The notes beneath the pieces were generated by a model. It was given only the letters and a program-made list of their open reading frames with translations. It was not told where the DNA came from and made no database searches. Source: Selenomonas sp. F0473 (GTDB lineage Bacteria; Bacillota; Negativicutes; Selenomonadales; Selenomonadaceae). Taken from it: DNA of 64,000 nucleotides. Each line of letters opens with the position of its first letter. The first letter of the stretch is position 1. Of this stretch, positions 1-8,935 are shown piece after piece. Location: NCBI RefSeq assembly GCF_000315545.1, contig NZ_JH992902.1, positions 35,280-99,279 on the forward strand, given 5' to 3'. Made by a program: the position numbers and the translations under genes.

Positions 1-93
1 TCCACCTGTTCCCATTCCGAACACAGCAGTTAAGCGTCCGAAGGCCGAGGGTACTTCGTTGGAGACGACGCGGGAGTGTAGGTAGTTGCCGCA
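1..93 (+). rRNA. rrf: 5S ribosomal RNA, 3' portion
   Basis: The first ~90 bases match the conserved 3' two thirds of bacterial 5S rRNA, including the CCATTCCGAACACAG segment at about 13-27 and the following AGTTAAGC. The 5' end lies outside the window, so the molecule is partial. It is followed by an intrinsic terminator and two tRNA genes, as expected for the end of an rRNA operon. The exact 3' boundary is approximate because the pairing 5' strand is not visible. Confidence 0.95.
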
Positions 94-99
94 AAAGGG

Positions 100-131
100 A
101 CTCGTGAATCGCGTGGTTCACGAGTTCTTTT
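100..131 (+). terminator. Intrinsic terminator after 5S rRNA
   Basis: A 9-bp perfect stem (ACTCGTGAA at 100-108 pairing with TTCACGAGT at 117-125) is followed by a T-rich tract. It sits directly after the 5S gene and probably ends the rRNA transcript, although the tRNAs lie only 16 nt further on. Confidence 0.8.
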
Positions 132-146
132 ACAAAATATGATAAC

Positions 147-223
147 GGCGGCTTTGGTGAAGCGGTTAACACACTGGATTGTGGCTCCAGCATGCATGGG
201 TTCGATCCCCATAAGTCGCCCCA
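147..223 (+). tRNA. tRNA-His (GTG)
   Basis: A cloverleaf folds with anticodon GTG at 181-183. The acceptor stem is 8 bp: G147 pairs with C220, giving the extra G-1:C73 pair diagnostic of tRNA-His. CCA is encoded at 221-223. It follows the 5S gene and is only 1 nt from tRNA-Trp, so the two are co-transcribed. Confidence 0.96.
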
Positions 224-224
224 T

Positions 225-300
<76 letters not shown>

Positions 301-311
301 TTGAGATCAAC

Positions 312-340
312 CCGTATCGTGCAAACGATACGGTATTTTT
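312..340 (+). terminator. Intrinsic terminator after tRNA-Trp
   Basis: CCGTATCGT (312-320) and ACGATACGG (325-333) form a 9-bp perfect stem with a GCAA tetraloop, followed by TATTTTT. It ends the rRNA/tRNA transcript. Confidence 0.9.
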
Positions 341-361
341 ATGCCTTCTACGTTCTTTTTC

Positions 362-390
362 TTGTCAAAGATTCAATAATAGTGTAAAAT
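362..390 (+). promoter_or_regulatory. Sigma-70 promoter for the 447 gene
   Basis: TTGTCA at 362-367, a 17-bp spacer and TAAAAT at 385-390 resemble a sigma-70 promoter. It lies between the tRNA terminator and the gene starting at 447, giving a leader of about 50 nt. Confidence 0.7.
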
Positions 391-446
391 GACACATGTG
401 CAAAACGGCATATAATTTCCCGGGAATTTAAGGAGGAGATATACTC

Positions 447-1004
447 ATGAAGAGATTCGTTCAGATGGCATTTGTGCTCTGCTTCACCTTGTTCGCTGTG
501 CAGGCAAGCGCATCGCCCTATTCTGATAAAGTGACGCTGCAGGAAGGTGCAGTCATTACAAATATCAATCGTTTGGCTGTCGGCGCTCCTCTTTATATAC
601 CGGTCGGAGATGCCGCGCCTTCCCTTGAGATCTTGACCCAGGTCGTTGCAGATGCAAGCCGTATCACTCATGCGAATATCATTCCTTACGATACGGTTGT
701 AAAGGGAATTCAGGAAGCGAAAGGCGTTGATATTAAGACCCTGCCACGCCGCGATGCTGCGAAGGAGTATAAGGACAATGTTGCAAACTTCGCAGATGCC
801 TACATCATCCTGACGGTTGCAAACAACAGCCGCACGATTTTCTTCTTTGACGTCTACCGTTCCGGTTCGAACGATCTCCTTTATACCTACGAGGTACGTG
901 CAAATAAATCCGACGGAGATACGGTGGCGACCTTTACGTCGCTCTCTGAGCAGTTCTATAAGAACTGGCAGCGGTCGGTCGAGGAACAGAATAAAGGTAA
1001 GTAA
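447..1004 (+). CDS. Secreted protein of unknown function
   Basis: A 185-residue protein with a clear N-terminal signal peptide: hydrophobic core MAFVLCFTLFAV and a cleavage-like ASA|S at about residues 20-25. There is no lipobox cysteine, so it is predicted to be a soluble periplasmic or secreted protein. Residues 40-170 are a mixed alpha/beta sequence; segments such as ADAYIILTVANNSRTIFFFDVY suggest alternating strands. I do not recognise a named family with certainty; a CsgG/LpoB-like periplasmic fold is one guess. The start is ATG 447 with an AGGAGGAG ribosome binding site at 431-438. It is monocistronic, with its own promoter and terminator. Confidence 0.75.
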   Translation: MKRFVQMAFVLCFTLFAVQASASPYSDKVTLQEGAVITNINRLAVGAPLYIPVGDAAPSLEILTQVVADASRITHANIIPYDTVVKGIQEAKGVDIKTLPRRDAAKEYKDNVANFADAYIILTVANNSRTIFFFDVYRSGSNDLLYTYEVRANKSDGDTVATFTSLSEQFYKNWQRSVEEQNKGK

Positions 1005-1032
1005 GATATCGTATTGGTAAGATATCGTATTG
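1001..1032 (+). repeat. Perfect 16-bp tandem repeat over the stop codon
   Basis: GTAAGATATCGTATTG occurs twice back to back (1001-1016 and 1017-1032). The first copy contains the TAA stop of the secreted-protein gene, so the duplication lengthens the 3' UTR without altering the protein. It looks like replication slippage. Confidence 0.9.
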
Positions 1033-1037
1033 TTTAG

Positions 1038-1064
1038 AGCCCTCACATACGTGAGGGCTTTTTT
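1038..1064 (+). terminator. Intrinsic terminator
   Basis: AGCCCTCAC (1038-1046) pairs with GTGAGGGCT (1051-1059) around a short loop and is followed by six T residues. It ends the 447-1004 transcript. Confidence 0.9.
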
Positions 1065-1106
1065 CTGTCTTGAGACGAGTTTTATTACCAGCTACTGATA
1101 AATTTA

Positions 1107-1135
1107 TTGACAAATGGGAAGTGCTGTAATAAGAT
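1107..1135 (+). promoter_or_regulatory. Sigma-70 promoter of typA
   Basis: A consensus TTGACA (1107-1112), 17-bp spacer and TAAGAT (1130-1135) lie about 50 nt before typA. Confidence 0.8.
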
Positions 1136-1184
1136 AGACACGCTATCTTTTTGAACGGGTACTTTTGGGAGGCAAATTTTTGAT

Positions 1185-3002
1185 ATGAGTATAAATGAGA
1201 AACTCCGTAATATTGCGATCATCGCACATGTCGACCACGGCAAGACGACCCTTGTGGACGCGATGCTGCGGCAAAGCCACGTGTTCCGCTCGAACGAGCA
1301 GGTAGGAGAGCGTGTGATGGACTCGGGCGATATTGAGCGTGAGCGCGGGATTACGATTCTCTCGAAAAATACTGCCATTCTTTATGACGGGATCAAAATT
1401 AATATCGTAGACACACCGGGGCATGCGGATTTCGGCGGCGAGGTGGAGCGCGTCCTGAACATGGTGGACGGCGTGCTGCTCTTGGTGGATGCGTTTGAGG
1501 GACCGATGCCGCAGACGAAATATGTGCTGCGCAAGGCGCTCGAGCAAAAACTCAAACCGATCGTCGTCATCAATAAGATTGATCGTCCGGATCAGCGCGT
1601 GGACGACGTATATGACGAAGTACTGGAGCTCTTTATGGAGCTGGACGCGGACGACGATCAGCTCGATTTCCCCGTGATCTACGCGACGGCGCGCGACGGT
1701 ATCGCAAAGTTCAACATGGAAGACGAGAGCGATAATCTCGAGCCGCTTATGCAGACGATTGTCAAGGAGATTCCCGCGCCGCAGGGCGATGCCGAAGGCC
1801 CTCTGCAGATGATGGTGACGACGCTCGAGGCAGACGATTATGTCGGCCGTGTCGCGATCGGCCGTATCATTCGGGGCTCTGTCCGTCCGAACCAGAATGT
1901 GGCGGTCATCAGCGGCGACCATGAGACGAAGGCCAAGATCGGCAAGGTCTATGTCTATCAGGGGCTCAAACGCGTCGATGTGGATGAGGCGGGGATGGGC
2001 GAGATTGTCGCGCTCACGGGACTCGGTGATGTGAGCATCGGTTATACGGTGGCGGATGTAGAGAATCCTGAGGCTCTGCCGACGATCAATATCGACGAAC
2101 CCACACTCTCTATGACGTTCGGCGTCAATACGAGTCCGTTCGCAGGACGTGAGGGACAGTTCGTGACATCACGTCATCTGCGCGACCGTCTCTTTAAGGA
2201 GATCGAGACGAACGTCGCCATGCACGTCGAGGAGACGGATTCGGCAGATGTGTTCAAGGTCTCGGGACGCGGCGAACTGCATCTCTCCATTTTGATCGAG
2301 CAGATGCGCCGCGAGGGCTATGAACTCCAGGTCGGCAAGCCGGAGGTGGTCTATAAGACGATCAACGGGCAGCGCTGCGAACCGATGGAGAACCTGACGG
2401 TCGAGGTGCCGCAGGAATATATGGGCGCCGTCATGGAGGCACTCGGCACGCGCAAGGCGGAGCTGTCGAACATGACGGAACTCTCGGGCTATATCCGCAT
2501 GGAGTTTTTCATCCCCGCGCGCGGCCTGATCGGCTTCCGTTCGGAACTCCTCACGAATACGAAGGGCAACGGCATTATGAATCACGTCTTCCACGGTTAC
2601 GTCCCCTACAAGGGGGATATGAACGGGCGATCGCACGGATCTCTGGTGGCGTTCGAACAGGGGGAGACGACGGGCTACGGGATTTTCTCTCTGCAGGACC
2701 GCGGCACGATGTTCATTTCGCCGGGGCAGCAGGTTTACGAGGGCATGATCGTCGGCGAGAATTCGCGCGACATTGATATGGACATCAACCCGTGTAAGAA
2801 GAAGAACGTCACGAATCTGCGCACGTCGGCATCGGACGAGGCGATCCGACTCACACCGCCCCGTATTCTAAGCCTTGAACAGGCGCTCGAGTACATCAAC
2901 GACGACGAGCTTGTCGAGGTGACGCCGGAAAATATTCGTTTGCGAAAGGCGATTCTCGATCGTACGGCACGCGGACGCGCTGCGAAAAATGCAAGGAAAT
3001 AA
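1185..3002 (+). CDS. typA: Ribosome-associated GTPase TypA/BipA
   Basis: A translational GTPase related to EF-G that binds the ribosome and helps 50S assembly and growth under stress and cold. The 605-residue length is normal. The N-terminus carries [15 protein letters not shown] (G1), ERERGITI (switch I, G2), [12 protein letters not shown] (G3) and NKIDRPDQR (G4). Domain II follows, and the C-terminus has the TypA-specific region with [22 protein letters not shown] 1185 is used, with GGGAGG at 1167-1172; the 12-nt spacing is on the long side. It is a single-gene unit behind a good promoter. Identification is secure. Confidence 0.97.
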   Translation: MSINEKLRNIAIIAHVDHGKTTLVDAMLRQSHVFRSNEQVGERVMDSGDIERERGITILSKNTAILYDGIKINIVDTPGHADFGGEVERVLNMVDGVLLLVDAFEGPMPQTKYVLRKALEQKLKPIVVINKIDRPDQRVDDVYDEVLELFMELDADDDQLDFPVIYATARDGIAKFNMEDESDNLEPLMQTIVKEIPAPQGDAEGPLQMMVTTLEADDYVGRVAIGRIIRGSVRPNQNVAVISGDHETKAKIGKVYVYQGLKRVDVDEAGMGEIVALTGLGDVSIGYTVADVENPEALPTINIDEPTLSMTFGVNTSPFAGREGQFVTSRHLRDRLFKEIETNVAMHVEETDSADVFKVSGRGELHLSILIEQMRREGYELQVGKPEVVYKTINGQRCEPMENLTVEVPQEYMGAVMEALGTRKAELSNMTELSGYIRMEFFIPARGLIGFRSELLTNTKGNGIMNHVFHGYVPYKGDMNGRSHGSLVAFEQGETTGYGIFSLQDRGTMFISPGQQVYEGMIVGENSRDIDMDINPCKKKNVTNLRTSASDEAIRLTPPRILSLEQALEYINDDELVEVTPENIRLRKAILDRTARGRAAKNARK

Positions 3003-3164
3003 GCGGCTATAGACCCTCAAAGAAAAATGTCAAGAAGAAAAAATATTTTTTAGCATGATTTTCTTGCATTTCTGAAAGAAATATGATAACATGTCTCCGT
3101 CAATAGGATTGAGACCTGTCACTAAATTTAGCGACAGAATATTTACTGAGGAAGGAAGATATAA

Positions 3165-3695
3165 ATGGGTGCAAATTCATTCTTTGCCCGTGTGAAAGAC
3201 ATGCTTTCGCGTGTGGTGGACTCATTTATGCCAATGGCCGAAGAGGAGGAGTTCGAGGAGGAAGCCCGGCAGATCGGCGCACGTCAGGAGACGACCGCGT
3301 TGCGGGAGCGTCGTGTCGCCAACGGCGGGACGGTTTCGTATGCGGCTCCTTCCTACGGTACGGCTGCGCCGTACGCGGCAGGACGTACGTCCTCAACGGG
3401 GGATTCCGGCACGCAGTTTACCGTACATACGACGAAGGTAGCGGAACTCAAGGTTCGGATTCACCGCCCGCGGCGCTATGACGATGCGGCACCGGCCGTC
3501 GTTCAGCTCAAGCAGGGCATTGCGATTGCCGTCAATTTTGACTGCATGAACGAGCCCGAGCGCCGCCGTGTCTGCGACTTCCTCAACGGCGCCTGCTATG
3601 TGCTGCACGGTTCGGCGCGCGTCGTTTCAAGCACGATCATTTTTTACGCGCCGAAGGGTGTGGATGTGACCGAAGCGTTGATCATGACGAACTAA
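3165..3695 (+). CDS. sepF: Cell division protein SepF
   Basis: SepF is a membrane-binding FtsZ partner that bundles and anchors FtsZ filaments in Gram-positive-type bacteria and in Negativicutes. This 176-residue protein has an N-terminal amphipathic stretch (FFARVKDMLSRVVDSF, the likely membrane anchor), an acidic, variable linker rich in E, A, G and Y, and a C-terminal SepF domain from about residue 90. Segments RPRRYDDAAPAVVQLKQG and ERRRVCDFLNGACYVLHGS match the family core. It stands alone between typA and rpsB instead of in a dcw/ylm cluster. ATG 3165 follows GAGGAAGGA. Confidence 0.9.
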   Translation: MGANSFFARVKDMLSRVVDSFMPMAEEEEFEEEARQIGARQETTALRERRVANGGTVSYAAPSYGTAAPYAAGRTSSTGDSGTQFTVHTTKVAELKVRIHRPRRYDDAAPAVVQLKQGIAIAVNFDCMNEPERRRVCDFLNGACYVLHGSARVVSSTIIFYAPKGVDVTEALIMTN

Positions 3696-3718
3696 TTGAA
3701 TCGATATTACCGATCCGA

Positions 3719-3751
3719 CATGGAAAGATCATTTTCTTTCCATGTTTTTTA
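3719..3751 (+). terminator. Intrinsic terminator after sepF
   Basis: CATGGAAAGA (3719-3728) pairs with TCTTTCCATG (3735-3744) and is followed by six T residues. Confidence 0.9.
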
Positions 3752-3782
3752 TTGGGGAATATGAAAAAATTCCTACGGAACA

Positions 3783-3811
3783 TTGTTTTGTTTGTATTCT
3801 TATGCTATAAT
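3783..3811 (+). promoter_or_regulatory. Extended -10 promoter of rpsB
   Basis: TTGTTT at 3783-3788, a 17-bp spacer and TATAAT at 3806-3811, with the extended -10 dinucleotide TG at 3803-3804. This is a strong promoter, as expected for a ribosomal protein gene. Confidence 0.85.
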
Positions 3812-3852
3812 ACACCGCAGTGTGAAAAAGCACGCGTTCCCGATAGCCAACC

Positions 3853-3878
3853 TGTGCCGCAGCTGCGGTGGTCCGGCA
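3853..3878 (+). promoter_or_regulatory. GC-rich hairpin in the rpsB leader
   Basis: The ~95-nt leader contains GTGCCG (3853-3858) complementary to CGGCAC (3873-3878), enclosing a self-complementary CAGCTG-rich segment. Leaders of rpsB are autoregulated by S2 in some bacteria, so this may be a protein-binding structure. That role is inference; only the pairing is seen. Confidence 0.35.
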
Positions 3879-3914
3879 CGTGAGGGACGCGGAAGAACAA
3901 CAGGAGGTATTCTC

Positions 3915-4625
3915 ATGGCAGTTATTTCAATGAAACAGCTTCTGGAGGCGGGCGTTCACTTCGGACACCAGACCCGCCGCTGGAACCCGAAGATGGCGCG
4001 TTACATCTTCACGGAGCGCAACGGCATCTACATCATCGATCTGCAAAAGACGGTGCGCAAAGTGGACGAAGCGTACAATTTCCTGCGCAGCGTCGCGCAG
4101 GAAGGAAAGTCCGTGCTCTTCATCGGTACGAAGAAGCAGGCGCAGGAGGCCATCCGCGAGGAGGCGCTGCGTGCGAATATGTTCTATGTCAACGAGCGCT
4201 GGCTCGGCGGCATGATGACGAACTTCCAGACGATTCAGCGCCGCATTCACCGGCTCAAGGAGCTTGAGGCGATGGAGGAGAACGGAACCTTCGAAGTTCT
4301 CACGAAAAAGGAAGTGCAGGGACTGCGCCATGAGATGGAAAAGCTCGAGCGCTATCTCGGCGGGATCAAGGATATGAACCGCCTGCCGGGCGCTCTCTTT
4401 GTCGTCGATCCGCGCAAAGAACGTATTGCCGTCGCCGAGGCGCGCAAGCTGAACATCCCTATCGTGGCGATCGTCGATACGAACTGCGATCCGGATGAAA
4501 TCGACTATGTCATTCCGGGCAACGACGACGCAATCCGTGCGGTGAAACTCCTGACGGGCTGTATGGCGGACGCCGTGCTCGAGGGCAGTCAGGGCGGCGC
4601 GACGGAAGAAGCCGCGGCTGAATAA
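3915..4625 (+). CDS. rpsB: 30S ribosomal protein S2
   Basis: S2 of the small ribosomal subunit, 236 residues. It opens [20 protein letters not shown], and [12 protein letters not shown] and [15 protein letters not shown] are family hallmarks. The C-terminus is short and acidic/alanine-rich. The open frame extends upstream to 3783, but ATG 3915 is the start: it matches the conserved S2 N-terminus and has AGGAGG 8 nt upstream, while the upstream part overlaps the promoter. It is paired with tsf downstream, the near-universal rpsB-tsf arrangement. Confidence 0.98.
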   Translation: MAVISMKQLLEAGVHFGHQTRRWNPKMARYIFTERNGIYIIDLQKTVRKVDEAYNFLRSVAQEGKSVLFIGTKKQAQEAIREEALRANMFYVNERWLGGMMTNFQTIQRRIHRLKELEAMEENGTFEVLTKKEVQGLRHEMEKLERYLGGIKDMNRLPGALFVVDPRKERIAVAEARKLNIPIVAIVDTNCDPDEIDYVIPGNDDAIRAVKLLTGCMADAVLEGSQGGATEEAAAE

Positions 4626-4634
4626 GGAATGAAC

Positions 4635-4671
4635 AAGGGGGTAAGGGAGTATTATCCCTTGCCCTTTTTTT
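4635..4671 (+). terminator. Terminator/attenuator between rpsB and tsf
   Basis: AAGGGGGTAAGGGA pairs with TCCCTTGCCCTT around a short loop and is followed by seven T residues. Placed between two normally co-transcribed genes, it probably sets the S2 to EF-Ts ratio by partial readthrough. Confidence 0.85.
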
Positions 4672-4701
4672 GATGAGGAGATCAAAATAGGAGGAATATA
4701 T

Positions 4702-5571
4702 ATGGCAACGATCAGTGCCGCAATGGTAAAGGAACTGCGCGAGCGTACGGGGGCAGGCATCATGGACTGCAAAAAGGCGCTTGCAGAGACCGACGGCGAC
4801 ATGCAGAAGGCGATCGACTATCTGCGTGAGAAGGGCATCGCGAAGGCGGAGAAGAAGGCCGGCCGCGTTGCCGCCGAAGGCGCCGTGACGGCGTATCTCT
4901 CGCATGACGCAAAGGTCGGCGCAATTGTTGAAATCAACTGCGAGACGGACTTTGCGGCGGGCAACGAGCAGTTCCGCGCGCTCAGCGCGAAGGTGGCAAA
5001 GCATATCGCAGACACGAATCCCGGGGATATCGATGCGCTCAACGCGAGCCGGCTGGACGGTAAGGATGTGGCGTCCCTTATCACCGAGGCGACGGCGACG
5101 ATTGGCGAGAAGATTTCATTGCGCCGCTTTGCGCGGTATGAGAGCACGGGCCGCGTTGCGACCTATATTCACATGGGCGGCAAGATCGGTGTGCTCGTGG
5201 AACTCTCCGGCGGCGACGAGCAGCTCGGCAAGGATATCGCGATGCAGATTGCCGCGGCGATGCCGCTGGCAGTCGACCGCTCCGGCGTGACGGCGGAGCA
5301 CATCGAGCATGAGAAGGAAGTGCTCCGCAAGCAGGCCCTCGAAGAGGGAAAGCCCGAGAAAATCATCGAGAAGATGGTCGAAGGGCGCATCAATAAGTTC
5401 TACGAGGAAGTCTGTCTGCTCGAGCAGAAGTTTGTGAAGGACCCCGAAAAGAAGATCTCGGAGGTGCTCGGCACCGTTCAGATCAAGGCGTTCACACGGT
5501 TCCAGCTGGGCGAGGGCATCGAGAAGAAGCAGGAAGATTTCGCTGCTGAAGTCGCCGCACAGATGCAGTAA
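4702..5571 (+). CDS. tsf: Elongation factor Ts
   Basis: Nucleotide exchange factor for EF-Tu; 289 residues, full length. The N-terminal UBA-like region contains [16 protein letters not shown], the classic EF-Ts signature, and [15 protein letters not shown] is the second. Two dimerisation-type core repeats follow, and the C-terminus is the usual helical tail. ATG 4702 has TAGGAGGA 6-8 nt upstream. It lies downstream of rpsB across an attenuator-like hairpin. Confidence 0.98.
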   Translation: MATISAAMVKELRERTGAGIMDCKKALAETDGDMQKAIDYLREKGIAKAEKKAGRVAAEGAVTAYLSHDAKVGAIVEINCETDFAAGNEQFRALSAKVAKHIADTNPGDIDALNASRLDGKDVASLITEATATIGEKISLRRFARYESTGRVATYIHMGGKIGVLVELSGGDEQLGKDIAMQIAAAMPLAVDRSGVTAEHIEHEKEVLRKQALEEGKPEKIIEKMVEGRINKFYEEVCLLEQKFVKDPEKKISEVLGTVQIKAFTRFQLGEGIEKKQEDFAAEVAAQMQ

Positions 5572-5584
5572 TAGCGCGTGAAGG

Positions 5585-5611
5585 AGAGCTGCCCGTCGGC
5601 AGCTCTTTTTT
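5585..5611 (+). terminator. Intrinsic terminator after tsf
   Basis: AGAGCTGCC (5585-5593) and GGCAGCTCT (5598-5606) form a 9-bp stem with a CGTC loop, followed by six T residues. Confidence 0.92.
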
Positions 5612-5643
5612 GCAGAGACAAAGCGGATTTTTTTGCAAAACTA

Positions 5644-5652
5644 TGCTATAAT
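5644..5652 (+). promoter_or_regulatory. Extended -10 promoter of pyrH
   Basis: TGC followed by TATAAT (5647-5652) is an extended -10. No good -35 is visible 17 bp upstream (CGGATT), so the TGn element probably carries recognition. It drives the pyrH-frr-uppS-cdsA-rseP-ispG-proS run. Confidence 0.65.
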
Positions 5653-5687
5653 ATCGCAGAGTAGAGAGCGTGACAGGAGGAATCATC

Positions 5688-6413
5688 TTGGCAGCGAAAT
5701 ATCACCGCGTCGTTTTGAAACTCAGCGGAGAGGCTCTCGCGGGAGAGCAGGGCTTCGGCATCAACCCTTCTGTGGTCGAAGAGATCGCCGCACAGATTAA
5801 GAAGGTGCGGGATCACGGCATTGACATGGCGATCGTTGTGGGCGGCGGCAATATCTGGCGCGGGCTCTCGGGCAGCGCCAAGGGCATGGACCGTGCAACG
5901 GCAGATTACATGGGCATGATGGCGACGGTGATGAACGCTCTTGCGCTGCAGGATGCGCTCGAAAAACAGGAGGTCGATACGCGCGTGCAGAGCGCGATCG
6001 AAATGCGCCAGATCGCGGAGCCTTACATTCGACGCCGCGCGATTCGTCATATGGAGAAGGGGCGCGTCGTGATTTTCGGCGCGGGGACGGGCAATCCGTA
6101 TTTCTCGACGGATACGACGGCGGCGCTCCGTGCCGCGGAGATCGAAGCCGACGTCATCCTCATGGCGAAGAAGGGGACGGACGGCATCTATGATTCCGAC
6201 CCGAACAAGAATCCGGAGGCGAAGCGTTTTGAGGCGCTGGCCTATATCGATATTCTTCAAAAGGGGCTTGCCGTTATGGACGCGACGGCGACGAGCCTCT
6301 GTATGGACAATAAGATTCCCATCGTCGTGTTCAGTATCGACCGGTATGAAAATATTGCGCGCGCCTCGTTTGGGGAGGCGATTGGAACGACCGTAGGAGG
6401 CGAAGCCGTATGA
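5688..6413 (+). CDS. pyrH: UMP kinase
   Basis: Phosphorylates UMP to UDP with ATP, the second-last step to pyrimidine triphosphates; a hexameric amino-acid-kinase-fold enzyme of 241 residues. Visible motifs are [22 protein letters not shown] and [17 protein letters not shown], all typical. The frame opens at GTG 5670, but AGGAGG at 5675-5680 lies inside that extension, so the real start is TTG 5688, giving [11 protein letters not shown]. It overlaps frr by 4 nt (ATGA), so the two are translationally coupled. Confidence 0.96.
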   Translation: MAAKYHRVVLKLSGEALAGEQGFGINPSVVEEIAAQIKKVRDHGIDMAIVVGGGNIWRGLSGSAKGMDRATADYMGMMATVMNALALQDALEKQEVDTRVQSAIEMRQIAEPYIRRRAIRHMEKGRVVIFGAGTGNPYFSTDTTAALRAAEIEADVILMAKKGTDGIYDSDPNKNPEAKRFEALAYIDILQKGLAVMDATATSLCMDNKIPIVVFSIDRYENIARASFGEAIGTTVGGEAV

Positions 6414-6967
6414 TCAAGGAGATCCTTTCCAAGCATGAGACGACTATGAATAAGGCGATCGAGGCGCTTCGCCGCGAGTTCTCGTCCCTGCGCGCGGGGC
6501 GCGCGACGCCGAATCTGCTCGATAAGGTGATGGTGCCGTATTACGGTACGCCGACGTCGGTCAACCAGCTCGCAAAGGTGACGGTGCCGGAGCCGCATAT
6601 GATCGTCATTACACCGTGGGAAAAGTCCGTACTGCACGATATCGAGATTGCAATCTCAAAGTCCGATCTCGGTCTTTCGCCGAACTCGGACGGCAACGTG
6701 ATCCGTCTCGCCATCCCGCAGCCGACGCAGGAGCGCCGCAAGGAACTGCTCAAGACGGTCGGCAAGAAAACGGAGGACGCGAAGGTCGCGCTCCGCAATA
6801 TCCGCCGCGACGCGAACGAGGCGATCAAAAAACTCGAGAAAGATAAGGAAATCAACGAGGATGAATCCAAGCGCGGACAGGAATCCGTACAGAAGCTCAT
6901 GGATAAATTCGTCAAGCAAATGGAAGAGATGCGCACGGCGAAGGAAAAAGAGGTTATGGAGATCTGA
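6410..6967 (+). CDS. frr: Ribosome recycling factor
   Basis: Releases the post-termination ribosome together with EF-G; 185 residues, the standard length. The core motifs [20 protein letters not shown] and VRNIRRD-like [17 protein letters not shown] are present. It overlaps pyrH by 4 nt and the next small gene by 1 nt. Confidence 0.98.
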   Translation: MIKEILSKHETTMNKAIEALRREFSSLRAGRATPNLLDKVMVPYYGTPTSVNQLAKVTVPEPHMIVITPWEKSVLHDIEIAISKSDLGLSPNSDGNVIRLAIPQPTQERRKELLKTVGKKTEDAKVALRNIRRDANEAIKKLEKDKEINEDESKRGQESVQKLMDKFVKQMEEMRTAKEKEVMEI

Positions 6968-7200
6968 TGCGGGAACTCTATACGGCGCGGCCTTGGCCGG
7001 CTGTTCGGAGAGAATTCGAGGCGGCGGGCATATCCTATACGGTGCGGCAGACGCGGTCGCCCCGTGATTTTTTTAAGGTAGACGAGCAGCGTCTCTATGT
7101 GGTTCGCACGAGGGAATCGGCGGGCGGCCTTGCGGTTATGATTGCGCCGGCACCCGGACGCAGCGCCTCTCTTGCCGCATATGACGCGGCCTGTCGCTGA
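6967..7200 (+). CDS. Small conserved-looking hypothetical protein
   Basis: A 77-residue protein whose ATG overlaps the frr stop by one base (TGATG). No membrane segment and no cysteines; Arg/Ala-rich with a central FFKVDEQRLYVVRTRE segment that looks like two beta strands. It ends 82 nt before uppS. The tight coupling and codon use like its neighbours argue that it is real. I do not recognise the family. The uppS frame also reads through this region, but without a ribosome binding site. Confidence 0.6.
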   Translation: MRELYTARPWPAVRREFEAAGISYTVRQTRSPRDFFKVDEQRLYVVRTRESAGGLAVMIAPAPGRSASLAAYDAACR

Positions 7201-7282
7201 GCGGAAAGAATTGCCCCTTCCGGCACTGCCGGAGGGGGATTTTGGCAGTAGGATCGTCGATCGGGGGCGGTGGGAAAAAGTT

Positions 7283-8074
7283 ATGTGGAAACATATTTTT
7301 GGCGGCGGAAAATCGACTGCCAATCCACAGGAGCAGCCTTCGGCGATCGACTCGATTGATCGTACCAATATACCGCGTCATGTTGCTGTCGTTATGGACG
7401 GCAACGGCCGCTGGGCAAAGGCGCGAGGCCTTTCTCGTTCGGCGGGGCACGAGGCCGGGGCACGCACCTTAAAACGCATCGTACGCGCGGCCTCCGATAT
7501 GGGCATCGAGGTGCTCACCGTATACGCCTTTTCGACGGAGAATTGGAAACGGCCGCCGATGGAGGTCGATTTCTTAATGCGCCTCTTCGATTCGTTCCTG
7601 CAGAGGGAGATTGAGGAACTGCATGCGGAGCATGTGCGGCTGCGCTTCATTGGGCGACGGGACCGATTCGGCGATCGGTTTTTACGCCGGATGCGGGAAG
7701 CGGAAGACCTCATGGCCGGCAATACGGGCATGAGGTTCAATGTGGCGGCAAACTACGGCGGTCAGGACGAGATCCTGCGTGCGGCGCGCAGCCTTGCGGC
7801 ACGCGCGGCCGCAGGCGAACTCTCGCCTGAGGAGATCGATGAAGAATGTTTTTCAAATGCGCTCGATACGGCGGGAGATCCGCCGGTCGATCTCTTCATC
7901 CGCACGAGCGGGGATCTTAGGCTTAGTAATTTCCTGCTCTGGCAGTCCGCTTATGCGGAACTCTTTTTTACCGATACACACTGGCCGGATTTTACGCCGG
8001 AAGAGCTTGCCTCCGCTGTGAACGACTTCGCAGGACGGAATCGTCGGTTCGGCGGGCTCTCTGCGGATGATTAA
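7283..8074 (+). CDS. uppS: Isoprenyl transferase (undecaprenyl diphosphate synthase)
   Basis: Makes the C55 cis-prenyl diphosphate used as lipid carrier for peptidoglycan and O-antigen synthesis. The 263-residue protein contains VAVVMDGNGRWAKARG (substrate-binding and catalytic Asp), STENWKRP, and RTSGDLRLSNFLLWQSAY with the C-terminal ELFFTDTHWPDF. The frame extends upstream to 7142, but the family N-terminus and length support ATG 7283, preceded by a weak GGTGGGA. It is part of the pyrH-to-proS run. Confidence 0.94.
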   Translation: MWKHIFGGGKSTANPQEQPSAIDSIDRTNIPRHVAVVMDGNGRWAKARGLSRSAGHEAGARTLKRIVRAASDMGIEVLTVYAFSTENWKRPPMEVDFLMRLFDSFLQREIEELHAEHVRLRFIGRRDRFGDRFLRRMREAEDLMAGNTGMRFNVAANYGGQDEILRAARSLAARAAAGELSPEEIDEECFSNALDTAGDPPVDLFIRTSGDLRLSNFLLWQSAYAELFFTDTHWPDFTPEELASAVNDFAGRNRRFGGLSADD

Positions 8075-8089
8075 CATAGGAGGCTGTCT

Positions 8090-8908
8090 TTGATTACGCG
8101 TATGATTTCGGGGATTGTCGGCATAGGTCTTTCTGCTTACGTGATTCAGGAAGGCGGGCGAATGTTTGCGATCGCCGCGGCGGTGCTTGCCTTGCTTGCG
8201 TGGATTGAGTTCACGCGGGCATTTTCCCATCGCGGGGGGAATCCGACGCTCTTTACGGGCGTGCTCGGTATCGGAGGGATCCTTTACGGTGCTTTTTACG
8301 GAGCGCTTGACGTTATCCTGCTCTCCGTCACAGGCGCGACTCTCCTTGCCGTATTGAGCTGCGTGCTCCTCCGCGGGGATGTGTCGGTGCTCGATGTGGG
8401 CGTCTCCATTGCGGGGATCTGCTACATCGGTCTGCCGTTCGCACATCTCGTCATGCTGCGGCAGCTTTCGGGCGGGATATACACGACGCCTGTCGGAACG
8501 TTCGATCTAGGAACGGCGATGGTCTGGATCATGTTCATCGGCACATGGGCGAGCGACAGTTTCGCTTACTTTGCGGGGAATGCGTTTGGCTCGCATCGGC
8601 TGGCTCCGGCAATTAGCCCGAACAAGACGGTGGAAGGCTTTTTGGGGGGGCTTGTCGGGACGATTGCGGTTATGGTCGGCCTCGGATATGCGCTCCATTT
8701 TCCGCTCGAATATATGGCGGGACTTGGCGCCGCTATCGCTGTGCTCGCTACGTTGGGCGATCTCGTGGAGTCTATGATGAAACGCTATACGGGCATCAAG
8801 GATTCGGGTGCCGTTATCCCCGGGCACGGAGGCGTATGGGATCGCTTTGACAGCGTGCTCTTTACGGCGCCGCTCGTCTACTACTATACGATTTACTTTG
8901 TACTTTGA
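8090..8908 (+). CDS. cdsA: Phosphatidate cytidylyltransferase
   Basis: Integral membrane enzyme converting phosphatidic acid and CTP to CDP-diacylglycerol, the branch point of phospholipid synthesis. It has 272 residues with about seven to eight hydrophobic segments. The family signature at the C-terminus is complete: SMMKRYTGIKDSGAVIPGHG then GVWDRFDS. GDLVES and SPNKTVEG are also present. The start is TTG 8090, with AGGAGG 8 nt upstream. In related genomes dxr would follow; here rseP follows after 27 nt. Confidence 0.95.
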   Translation: MITRMISGIVGIGLSAYVIQEGGRMFAIAAAVLALLAWIEFTRAFSHRGGNPTLFTGVLGIGGILYGAFYGALDVILLSVTGATLLAVLSCVLLRGDVSVLDVGVSIAGICYIGLPFAHLVMLRQLSGGIYTTPVGTFDLGTAMVWIMFIGTWASDSFAYFAGNAFGSHRLAPAISPNKTVEGFLGGLVGTIAVMVGLGYALHFPLEYMAGLGAAIAVLATLGDLVESMMKRYTGIKDSGAVIPGHGGVWDRFDSVLFTAPLVYYYTIYFVL

Positions 8909-8935
8909 TCATCGTGCAGTCATAAAGGAGACCCG

